The translations under genes were made by a program, and so were the position numbers. The notes under the pieces were generated by a model. That model worked only from the letters and a program-made list of their open reading frames with translations, did no database searches and was not told the origin of the DNA. Source: Gryganskiella cystojenkinii (taxonomy: Eukaryota; Mortierellomycota; Mortierellomycetes; Mortierellales; Mortierellaceae). Taken from it: DNA of 36,160 bases. Of this stretch, positions 22,155 through 33,400 are shown piece by piece (the first letter of the stretch is position 1; each line of letters opens with the position of its first letter). Location: positions 1 through 36,160 of the forward strand of contig JAAAIG010000032.1 of the NCBI GenBank assembly GCA_015852425.1, in the 5' to 3' direction.

Positions 22155-23159
22155 ATGGCATTCAGGCCCGATGCTGCAGAGTCAACCTCGCTCTTCATCT
22201 CCCTGACCTGTATCTCGGTCATGGCCCTCTTATTCGGGCGCAAGACCGCAGGCACAAAACTCAGCACAATCAACTATGCCAGAGGTCTCGTCGTTGCATT
22301 GTACATGGTCTCTTGGATCTTTTCCATCGTCGCTGCCATGTTGATCCAGACCAACAACGGCAACCTACTCTCCTGTGAATTGTCGATCTTGTCCTGTATT
22401 GCACTCTATGCGCTCTCCAAGATCATCATCTATTTGTTTCTGATGGAAAAAGTCTACGTGGTCACAGCCATCGGTCAAACCCGGTCCAACTTTTTCATGT
22501 ACAAGATCAACCTGGTGTTGATGACCCCCTACGTGGCTGTGATTACAGCGATGGTCGTCTTTAGAGTCGCCGCGATCGATGGAGCAGATGAGAAGTGCTA
22601 TATCGGTCTCAAGCGTGCCGGTGCGTTGCCGTTGATCCTGTACGATCTCGTAATGTCAACTTGGTTGACGTACCTGTTCCTGCGACCGCTAATGAGCTCG
22701 ACCTCGTTGCTTCAGGGACCTTCGAAGGGCAAGCTGAGGGATGTGGCGAGAAGAACGCTCTTGGGATCCGTCATTGCGATGGTGTTGAGTTCGGCCAACA
22801 TTTTTACGTTGGTCTATTTCAACGGTTGGGAGCGTGGCCTGACCTGTCTAACCTGTTGTACCGTCGACGTGACCCTGAACGCGATCACGGTTCACTGGGT
22901 GACCTCGCGAGGTGGTGGAAGTACGCAGGGTGGAAGATTGTCGGCTCATACCACTACCCAGGATGGCAAGAACGGGAACCAACAACGGAGGCGGAATCGA
23001 AACGGCAACACTGGCGGAGCCTACAGTATGGGCAACTATGGTGTCACTTCGACAGACAAGCAGGTCGCACCGTTGGAGTCTCATATCTCGGTCTCGGTCG
23101 AGACCTATGTGGAGGAGTACCATCAACTTCACTACGGAGGGACAAGTTCATCATACTAG
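22155..23159 (+). CDS. Seven-transmembrane protein of unknown function
   Basis: A 334-residue single-exon protein. Seven hydrophobic segments can be read at about 12-28, 44-64, 76-103, 117-140, 155-178, 200-222 and 228-249. They are followed by an approximately 85-residue polar cytoplasmic-type tail rich in Gly, Asn, Arg and Thr. Short polar loops separate the helices. No signal peptide precedes TM1, so the short N-terminus is probably outside. The plan is that of a G-protein-coupled-receptor-like protein, but I see no DRY, NPxxY or rhodopsin Schiff-base lysine motif and cannot place it in a named family. Alternatives are a fungal Pth11-unrelated 7TM protein or a small transporter. The ATG at 22155 sits in a good context (ATCATGG). 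Confidence 0.75.
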   Translation: MAFRPDAAESTSLFISLTCISVMALLFGRKTAGTKLSTINYARGLVVALYMVSWIFSIVAAMLIQTNNGNLLSCELSILSCIALYALSKIIIYLFLMEKVYVVTAIGQTRSNFFMYKINLVLMTPYVAVITAMVVFRVAAIDGADEKCYIGLKRAGALPLILYDLVMSTWLTYLFLRPLMSSTSLLQGPSKGKLRDVARRTLLGSVIAMVLSSANIFTLVYFNGWERGLTCLTCCTVDVTLNAITVHWVTSRGGGSTQGGRLSAHTTTQDGKNGNQQRRRNRNGNTGGAYSMGNYGVTSTDKQVAPLESHISVSVETYVEEYHQLHYGGTSSSY

Positions 23160-24481
23160 TTTTTTTTTAGAAACTCCTTCCCCACTCCTGTTATTGTAGA
23201 TAATCCATCATAATCATCATAATCATCATCATTCCTGTTTTTGCATTCTTTGCTCAGCGCTTTCCGCTCACTTGCTTTTTGGTTTAATATGTGTGTGAGG
23301 GAGGTACAGTGCAGTGGAGAGTTATGCAATTGTACTCATTTGAAGGGCGCAACTCCGCTTGTGTGTGTCCACCGGAGCATTTGTGCCGCGGATAGTTGAC
23401 AGAGAAACGAGAGAAGGCGAGGTGTTCACAATGTTCACTTACATGTGCAGTGAAACCTCGAAGAGCCCACGACAGAAGGAAATAACGATACTCTAGAGTG
23501 CCATGTGTACTTGACCTGATTTCTGAAATTGAGTTTTTTTACTTTGAAAAGGTTCGTCGGAGTCCGCCTCGTTGAACAACAGATCAAAAGGGTGAAGCAG
23601 AAGGGATGAAAGCAAAGTGACGAGTAAATTCACTTGGAAGATATTTTTTTTACGCGGGAAACCAATATTTGTTCGTGTACAGTATTCGTTTTTCACTTTC
23701 GGTGATAATAATATTTTGCACAGTGACACCGCTGTTTTTTTTATCCCCGCCGCTCCGAGGAAGGCTCTGTAAAGGCCAAAAAAAGAAGACAGAGGTGGCA
23801 TAGTTTCGTGAACGTATCCGTGGGCAATCTCGACGACCTTGACACTTTACCAGGGACCATGTCAAAGCGTGATCGTCTGTGATTCTCTTTGTTGATTTGG
23901 AACACAGTTGGAGGGTTTTTTGAACAACAAGGTTCCGGCGAATGAGTGAATGAGTCCATGTCTATGACAAACATAAGAAGAGAGCTGTTAAAACAGTAAC
24001 AAGGTTCCTCAGGACTACAGAAAGGACGACCAAATGGAGAACTTTTGTCGCGTCTGCTCAACCCCCTCCCCTTTTCTCTGTGAATTCCCACCCCCCGTTT
24101 ATTTTCTACTTTGAAGAGCGCGATACTGTTGACGCCAGAATGACAAACAGGAACAACCCACCCGCTTTCTCGATTCCTCGATTCTTCGATCGAACGCTCC
24201 ACTCCACTCCCCACCCTTATTGTTCCCGTCTCCTCACTCTGCATTGTTTGTTGTCGATGGTCAACAGTATCCTCGATTTCCGCTTCCAATCCATTTTATT
24301 TTCTTTTCTCTCTTTCCGTTTTTTTTCTTCATCACGCCAGCTTGATTCTGCCCTCAGCCCCAAGTTCAGTTCGCGCCTTTGTTCATTTTCTACTCATCAT
24401 AATCGCAACTGTCTTTTGTCCCCTTCTTCATTAAACTACCACTCGTTCTCCTAGCAACAGGGGAATAGAAAAAGTAAAGCC
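23160..24481. other. Intergenic region upstream of the giant cysteine-rich gene
   Basis: About 1.3 kb contain an ATC/ATA microsatellite (about 23206-23235) in the 3' flank of the 7TM gene and scattered T runs. A C/T-rich stretch (about 24160-24450) directly precedes the ATG at 24482 and is the likely promoter and leader. No convincing gene on either strand. Confidence 0.5.
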
Positions 24482-27400
24482 ATGAAGATGGGGTTTGGAG
24501 CGATGCAGCAGCCATTCGGTCGATCCTTGCGACTGGTCTGTGTCGCGGCCTTGGTCCTCTCGGGGATGATGGCTCGTGTGGATCCGTTAGTCTCGGGCGA
24601 TGAGATTGTCGTCAAGGTTGGCGACCCACCTGTCGAGAAGCGTTCCGAGAGTCACCATCATCATGTCGAGAGCCATAATAAGCACCAACAACAACACCAT
24701 CACCATGAGATCAAGGCGAGCCATCATGATCACCACAGATCTCTCGATGCCGGTGAGAAGAAGAAGCAGCAGCATCATCATCATCATGTCAAGGATGTGG
24801 TCGAGAAAATCAAGGCTCGCGTTGTGGCCATGAACTCGAATCATCATCGCAATAAGCATTACCACCATCATAATCGTGGCAAGGGCAAACATCACCACAG
24901 GAAAAAGAAGGATAAGAACAAGGGCGTTGGCGGTGACGATGGAAAACCTAGAGTTGGTAAGAAATTTGTATACCTCGGTGCTTTTTTTTTTGCTTGAGCG
25001 GAAAGAGCTCCATAACTTCCATGGATGGCTCAGGAGAAAAGGGGTGCGCTTGAGAATAGTGATCAATTCGAACTCAAAAAAAAACTCCAAAGAGCCAAAA
25101 TGAACGCGAAAAAAACGCGGGCATGTGCGATCTTAGTTTTGTATTTTGTTTAACAGACAGGTCCAAGGTAAAAAAACGAAAAAGGGGTGGCTATTTGAAT
25201 CTCGACCGAGATTGACTTTTTGCACGAAGTTACTCTTCAGAGTGTTCAGATCCAATCGTTCGGATTCCTGAGGGGTGGATAAAAAGGAGTGAGAAGGCAA
25301 GGATACGGAGGAAACTTTGGCCTAGAAAATCAACCCCCCCCAGCTGATAAGTGTGACTGACCGTCCGTCTCTCTATATCTGCCTTCCCCGACAGCCTCGT
25401 TCGGCATCCTTGTCTGCGACAACAGAACGATCAGTACAGTCTTTTGCCCCACGGGTACCCAGAAACGTCCTGGAGTGCAGATGATGGAACTCATGAACGT
25501 GAACACGTTCACAGCCCAGAACAACGGCGGAGGTGGCGGTGGCGGTAATTGCAGCAAGTCGATCGGTTACCTCGACGTTATCACCATGGTCGCATCTTGT
25601 CCTAAACCTGCCAAAAAGGATATCGTTGCCGCGATCAGGAGACTTACACGCAAGGATCGAGAGCGACTCAGACCCTTCTTCAACTTTGGATTCTACTCCA
25701 CTGCCATCTCTAGTCTCCCTGCGATCGATCGACACAATGGTGGCGATGACAGTGATTGTGATGGATATTGGCACGACAAGTGTACTGGTGTCGGCACCTT
25801 CTGCGGTATCGATATCTTTGGCTGTAGTACGATCGATGACGGTTTGTATTCGTGTTGCGCTGTCGGAGACAAACCAAAGTTGATTGAGCTCTGCCCTCTC
25901 GGAGGTTGTGTGGGTCGAGTGGAGGGCAACAATGGAACTTCCAGCTGCCGGCACAACGAGTGCAAGTGCGTTGGATCGGGTCAAGTAGGTCCCTTTTACA
26001 AAAGCGTGCGGTTTGTTTTTGCTGTTCCCCGGAAGATATTATCTCAGAGTCGGGTTTGTTTCTTACCATCGCGCATTTTTTTTATAACGTGCCTAGATCT
26101 GTGGTTCCGACTTTCCTCAAACCTGCCGTTATGACGCGGGCACACTATATTTTTGTAAATGTACCAATAGCACCCCCATTGTGGTCGAGAAGTGCAAGAC
26201 TGGCAGTTGCCCCCCAGGATCGAACACGTGTCCAAAAGTTCCCGTGCCGGACAAATGTCAATGCACAAAGCCTGGTCCGGTAAGAACAAAAGAAGAACTA
26301 TGGACTACCTTGTTGATCAACATATGTCAAATGATCATTGACCTAAACCAATCTCTTTTTATACCTCTATTCTTCTCAGATCTGCGGTTCCACTTTTGAT
26401 AAAAGCTGTAATTATTCGAATGGATGGCTTTATATATGCTCTATCGCAGGAGAGACACCAAAAATCCTTGAGAAGTGCTCCTCTAATGTCTGTCTCCCTA
26501 ATACGGGTATTTGTGACAACTCGAAACCTCCCAAGTGTTTATGCCGACAGGCTGGTAGGATTTGTGGCTCATCCTTCCCGACAAGTTGTAAATATGACGC
26601 AGCTTCTTTATATGATTGCCAAAGAAATGGATGCACGCCTACTTTTATCTCCAAGTGCGACTCTGGAGTGTGTCCCAAGGGTGCAGGAGCCTGCGAGCCT
26701 AACCCTTGCGTTTGCTCCAATACCCAAAGCGTCATTTGTGGATCGACATTCCCGTCCAAGTGTAGATTCAAGTCTACATATCTATATTCCTGTTGTGGTG
26801 AGAATACGAAGCCCAGGGAGCTGATCGAATGTGTCTCTGGTTCCTGCCCTCCCGGTGCGACCAAATGCGACCCAGGACCATGTGATTGCCAGAAGACTGG
26901 TGACATTTGCGGTGCTACTTTCCCCAAGACCTGTACCAATATCTCGCGGTCGGACCTTTATACATGTACGAGCGTTGGCTCCGTCCCGGTGAAGGTGCAC
27001 GACTGCAAGTCCAAGACGTGCCCATCAGGTAGCGATCGATGTGATCCTGATCGGTGTGCTTGTACCAGTGTCGGCTATGTAAGTTCAACGACCGCGTTCG
27101 AGCGATGCAAACTCGCTCGTCTATGACTATGGGGGGTAGACTGTAGACTTACTTTTTTTTGCTTCTCCTTTCTTTCTCCCTTCACACCTACTCCGATATT
27201 CCATCTCTCCTCCGGTCCAGACCTGCGGTTCGGACTTTCCTGCAAACTGCAATTTTAAAGCCGGCTCCCTTTATGAATGCAAGCGTGAAGGCGATACTCC
27301 ATCGGTGATTGAAAGGTGCCTCTCGGGAACGTGTGTTAAGGGCACAGGAAATTGCTCTCCTAATGAATGTGCCTGCAAAAAGACTGGATTCTCCTGTGGG

Positions 27401-30400
27401 TCCGAGTTCCCCGATATTTGTGGCTTGGACCCAGCCTCCCGCTACCGATGCAATGGGGAAGGGAGAACACCTCTTTTTGAGATCAAATGTCCAACCAACT
27501 ACTGTCCCGCTGATGGCGACGGAGCTTGCGAAAAGAACGTTTGCCTGTGTGAGAAGGCAGGAAAGGTAATAAAGTCGGAACAGAGAGCTGGCAAAGAGTC
27601 GTCCGAGAGAAAGCAAATGAGCCTATCATACTTACACGCAGCCTTTCTCCCTTTCATACTGTCACTTCTAATAGGTCTGTGCCGAGAGTTTTGACTCTAA
27701 TTGTACTTACCCCAAAGGCGCTCTGATGAACTGCGAAAAGGAGGGAGCAACCCCAATAGTCCAGCACAATTGCTCCAGTGGACAGTGCGATGCTACGACC
27801 AACACTTGTGTCCCAGATGAGTGCGATTGCACAAAAGCAGGAGATGTAACGTGCATCATTGATCCTTTCCATGTTCATCTCGACACAACAAAAAAGTTCT
27901 GGAGAGTCGTCCCGACTAACACCCAGTGCCTGTTTTTCTTTGCTGATGGGACAACTTTTATAGATCTGCGGAGCTACATTCCCTTCCAAGTGCGCTCTGA
28001 ACAAAAAAGTACTGTACAAATGCACCGGCGCTGGCGAAGAACCAGTGGAAATTATGGTTTGCAAATCTGGAGAATGCCCCGCGGGCGAAACAAAATGCAA
28101 GGATGACGAATGCGACTGTGATGTCAAAGGCGATGTAAGTTATCATCGGATAGTCAAAGCTTTTTTGTGTGGTTTGACTCGGACGAGTGTATTGCGTACC
28201 CTCGTAACTCCAATTGACCTTTTTTTTTGTTGTTCACTCTTTGCTATCAGATCTGTGGAGCAAGCTTTCCAAAAAGCTGTAACCGGACACACAACATACT
28301 GTACCATTGTGCAACCATTGGGTCGGATCCCCAAGTGGTCGAGACGTGTAAATCCGGCGTCTGTCCTATTAACGCCACTGAGTGCAAGCCCTTCAATCTA
28401 TGCGAGTGTTTCGTCGACGGGAAGGTAACAAAGAAAAGTTGGAGTGTTTCGCCGGAGCATTAATACCATCGCGGGGACGAGGCAGGTGCGACAAGGACAG
28501 TGAACAATAGCGACAACTTGCTCAAATTACCTCTTTTCATTTTTGCCATAGATCTGTTCATCGGCATTCCAGCTTGTGTGCAATTATCCCCAAGACACAT
28601 TGTTCCAATGCGTTATTGGGGAAAAGCCTGTGGTCTACAAGAAGTGTATGCCTGGTACCTGTCCTATTAGCGGAAAATCTTGCGATGAAGTCGATCTTGA
28701 TTGCCTCTGTACCACCAAAGGCAATGTAAGTTTATTCCTCCGATCTCTTCTGTTTCAAGTGGCACTGGATGAGAAAAGAGAGATCGTCCCACTCACCTTA
28801 TCTTTACTTTATCTGTTGACACTTTTGTTTTATGACTATACAGATCTGTGGCTCTTCATTCCCGCCCAAGTGTAAATGGGTCACCACCGCTCTATACAAT
28901 TGTCCGGACATTGGGTCTGTTCCAGTCTTTACCGAGAACTGTATCTCGAAAGATTGTCCAAAGGACAGCAACCAATGCACGCCCAAGCCTGGCTGTCTTT
29001 GCGAAAAAACCGGCCAGGCAAGTTAATACATTTTGGATCTCACTGTTATTGTCGCTTTTCGTCTCTACTTCCGTTGCTAATCGATTAATTTTTTTTCTTC
29101 ACTCGATCACTTCGTGGCCGCATAGTTTTGCGGATCAGAGTTTGACAAAAGCTGCAAGAAAGATGCGAACAATCTGTACTATTGCCTTAACGTCGGAGAC
29201 GATCCCAAGATATTGGAACCGTGTCTCTCGGGTGTCTGCCTGCCAGATAAACACGCCTGTAAAGAATATCCCTGCAGCTGCCCAGAGAACACTACAACGG
29301 TAAAGATTTTTTTTATTTTTAAAAACAATTCATCTTGTCCAAAGGAAGGAGATCTAACAGGACAACCTGCGCCTTGATTTCTTTTGTTCCTTAGATTTGC
29401 GGCTCATCGTTTCCGGATGAATGTAATTTCGACCCGGGCTCTGTCTATGGATGCAGTTCCCGTGCAACTCTGCCGATCCGCATCAAAGAGTGCGAAACCA
29501 AAGAATGTCCTGTTAATGCTACAGATTGTACGCCGCCACCTGATCTATGTGATTGCGAAGGCAACGAGCAGGTAAGAGTCAAGAGAAAAAGATGCGAGAG
29601 TTTGATTTAGTGGTACATGTCGACAGTGCTGTAAGTTCTGGAGACTGATGAACATGTTCCTTAACCTTCTCTATTAATTTTTTTTGTTTTCTCGTGTAGA
29701 TTTGCGGCTCGACCTTTGACCCTGCTTGCAACAAGCAAGTCGATTCCATGTATTATTGCTCGGAAAAGGGCAAAGACCCTGTACTAATCGAGGAGTGTGT
29801 GGCTGGCTCTTGTCATGCTGGGGAGCATACCTGTGTGAGACCTCTCGAGTGCAAATGCAAAGGACCAGGACACGTAAGGCCACCCTTCCTATTTGCGGGG
29901 GTTTGAAACTTATTCTAAAAAGCCTTGAAGCCAAACTGACGTCGCCTATACTATTATCTGATTTTTCTCTAATACAAATAGCCATGCGGCAGTGACTTCC
30001 CCGCTAAATGCGAGGTTAGTTGCGCCATCTTGTTCGAGGGTGGATTGTGAGCGGTAATGACGAGCATGGGGAGAAGGTTCTCGGCTGATTCTGGATACTC
30101 TTATTTTCTCATTTTCCTATAGCTTGAGGCTGATTGGAAGTACCAATGTGGCGAAAAGGGAGATGATCCAAAGAAGTGGCTTTGCCAAGAAGCCGGAAAA
30201 TGCAACCAAACTATCGATCCGTACGATGGACTCGATCCCTGTGCTTGTTCCAGCACAGGCATTGGCTGTGGTTCGATCCTTGGAATGGCAAACTGCAAAC
30301 GTCTTACTATCCTGCTCAATGCAATCTATGAGTGCGTTGACGGAAAGGACCCCATCTTGCAAAAGGAGTGTGTTTCCCCAGAGACGTGCGTTCAGCTTTC

Positions 30401-33400
30401 GACCGGAGGAGTCTGCAAGGATGTTCCAGACCTCTGCAAGTGTAATGAAGGAGTAAAGGTAATGGACTCTATTTGTCCCTCCTCCATCGTTCCTTTCATT
30501 TCCGTGTTGGTTTCTCAATGTGATATATGATATACTTAACCTTTTTGGTGCATTTTTTTGGAGTATTTTAGGTATGTGGGAAGGACTTGCCGAATTCTTG
30601 CGGCGTTGATAAGAGATCCGCCAATACTTGCAAGGATGGAAAATGGGCCGAGAAGGAGAATTGCGATCTTGGATGCAAGTCCTTCGAAGGCAAATGTTTG
30701 AGCAAATGCGACTGCGAAGCGAATGGTCTTGTGTGTGGCCGTCGTTTCGACCCCAAAATCTGTAATTTCCCTCCAGCCAAACTCTTCTCATGCCGAAAGG
30801 ATCGTCCTCCTAGACCCTTGAGAGACTGTGCTCCTGCTACCTGTCAGATGAATCCACTCGAAGGATCGCCGTCTGTTGGGGCCTTCTCCTCGGAGTTCAG
30901 CATGTTCGCTGCAGGAGACTACAACGACACATGTGCTCTCAATCCCTGCTATTGCAAGGCAGGAGATACCTTAGTGAGTAACGATGAAAACAAAACACTA
31001 CGGGCGCTTGTTTCTTTTCCTTTCTTTCCTCCCCCTCCCCCCCCTCCTCTCTTTTTTTTAAAAATGCAATCTTAACCGTTTTCCATTTCCCACTTACTCG
31101 ATAGGTCTGCGGGAGCAGCTTTAACGAAACATGCGGGCTCCCAAAAACTTCGGTACTCTCCTGCCCTGGCAACGGAGGGCTGCCGGTCGAAGTTGAGAAA
31201 TGTTCTGTTGCAGGCTGTGTGGCAGAGAATGGAGGAGCAAAATGCAAGCCAGATCCATGCCTCTGTTCCGACAAGGGCACGGTAAGACTCTTGCATCCTT
31301 CCTTATTTTATTTTTATAGAACTCTTGAGCAGCTCTACTGACTCTTTCTCTGATTTTTTGCACTTTAGTATTGTGGATTTAAGTTCCCAATGGTCTGCAA
31401 AATCCCATCGAACACGCTGCAGTACTGTTCTGGAAAGGACAAAGAACCCTTGAGGGTAGGAAACTGCGATCCGCTTAAATGTGAACAAACGGAGGTTACA
31501 AAAGCCCTTTGCGTGGTAGATCCATGCCTTTGCACAAAGGAAAATACCACGGTATGAGAACGAGTGTGTCTACGAGTATGACTTAATTTGGTCCGCAATC
31601 TCAAACTGCCACTATTTAATTCCTTTTCTCTCCCTGTCTTTTGATTCTTTTTTATATTTTTTAAAAAAAAATTTAAATAATAGATATGCGGGTCGTCCTT
31701 TCCAACCAAGTGTAGCTATAAGAAGGATACTCTCTATGCTTGCGGTGACAAGGGTACAGAGCCTACAGAATTAGGGCCCTGTCTTTCTGGTTCGTGTCCC
31801 AAGGACAGCGACAAGTGTGCTCCAATGGACAAGTGCAACTGTGACAAGATTGGCAAGGTAAAAATGGGTACTTGTATTTTGGAATGATCGAAAGACAATT
31901 TTGAGCTTTCATTAACATGGATCTGGCATACTAACCCGACATCCGTGAAAAAAGTTTTGTGGATCGACATGGGATGTTACCTGTGCTCTTATAAAGGAGG
32001 CTATCTACGAGTGCTCGGCCGCTAACGGAAAGCCCGTCAAAGTCGAGGATTGTCCCTCCAAGAGCTGTCCCAGTGGCACTGACAAATGCGCAGAGATTGA
32101 CAAATGCGATTGTGCCAAGACAGGTCAGGTACTTCAACATGTTAATCAGGAGATCGCGATCGTTTGTCGTTTATCCCCCTCACTTAAAGATTTTCGTCTG
32201 AGGTTTGTTTCAATCGCCGGTTCCGACTGACACTTCTCGATCTATTGTTCATTCGATATGCTTAGATGTGCGGGTCCGAATTCGACAAGTCATGTCCTGT
32301 AGAGCAGAATTCTCTGTATTATTGCAAAGATGAAGGAGAAAAGCCCGAGCTTTTGGGACCATGCCTATTTGGGCTTTGTCTTCCTGACTCTCATGTCTGT
32401 GAAGATGATCCGTGTGGATGTCCTGACAACATGACCTCGGTAAGTCTACTCATGTTAATCCTTTTAGGTTCGTTCATTTCTTTCGGCTTTTTATGCTGTC
32501 CACAAGTGAACAGGATGGTCTTAATACGGGCGACCGCGTTGTGCTTCTCTCACCTTAGATCTGCGGCTCTTCTTTCAAAGAGGAATGTTTGTTCGAACCA
32601 AATGCTATTTATTTGTGTACAGCTCCCAAGGTCCGGCCTGTCTTTGTTAATAACTGCCCCTCCAAAGACTGCCCCGCCAATGCCACGGAATGTAAGCCAG
32701 CACCGGACCTCTGTCTGTGCAAAGCCAATGAGCAGGTAAGAAAACAACAGTTGAAATGTGAGTATTTTGAAGATCAGTTACTGACTTGTTAGCCTTTGTC
32801 CATCTTCCCCACCAATGATCCATATTTTCTTATATAGATTTGCGGATCGACGTTCGATATTTCTTGCAGAAAAATACAAAGAGACTCTATGTATTACTGC
32901 GAGAAGAAAGGCGACGAGCCATCGTTGATCGAGCGATGTATTGACGGTACCTGCAAGCCAGGGGAGCACAACTGCGTGAGACCTCTTGAATGCAAATGCA
33001 AAGGGCCAGGATATGTAAGATACCTATTTCGTATTGATTGATTGGTATGTGCAAAAAAATACGAGACTAACCATGCAGTTGCGCTGTTTTTGAAAATAGC
33101 CTTGCGGTGGTGATTTCCCTGAAAAATGCAACGTAAGTCAGCGCTGTCAATTCGAACGACTTGGAATGCGATGTCAATGATACCTGACTCGACTCATGTT
33201 GGTCTTTTTGCTTTTCTTCCTCAAATAGTTCGACAAGGACTGGAAGTATCAATGCGGGGAAGCCGGAGACGACCCAAAGAAATGGCTTCATGCCAGACCC
33301 GGCCAATGCAAACCAACGATTGATCCGATCGATGGACTTGATCCCTGCCTCTGTTCAGGCACTGGTATCGGCTGTGGTTCAATTCTTGGAATGGGCGACT

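Noticed and set aside
24587..25090. Minus-strand open frame opposite the His-rich exon
   Set aside because: It is the reverse complement of CAT/CAC histidine codons (poly-Met/Val), an artefact of the repeat.
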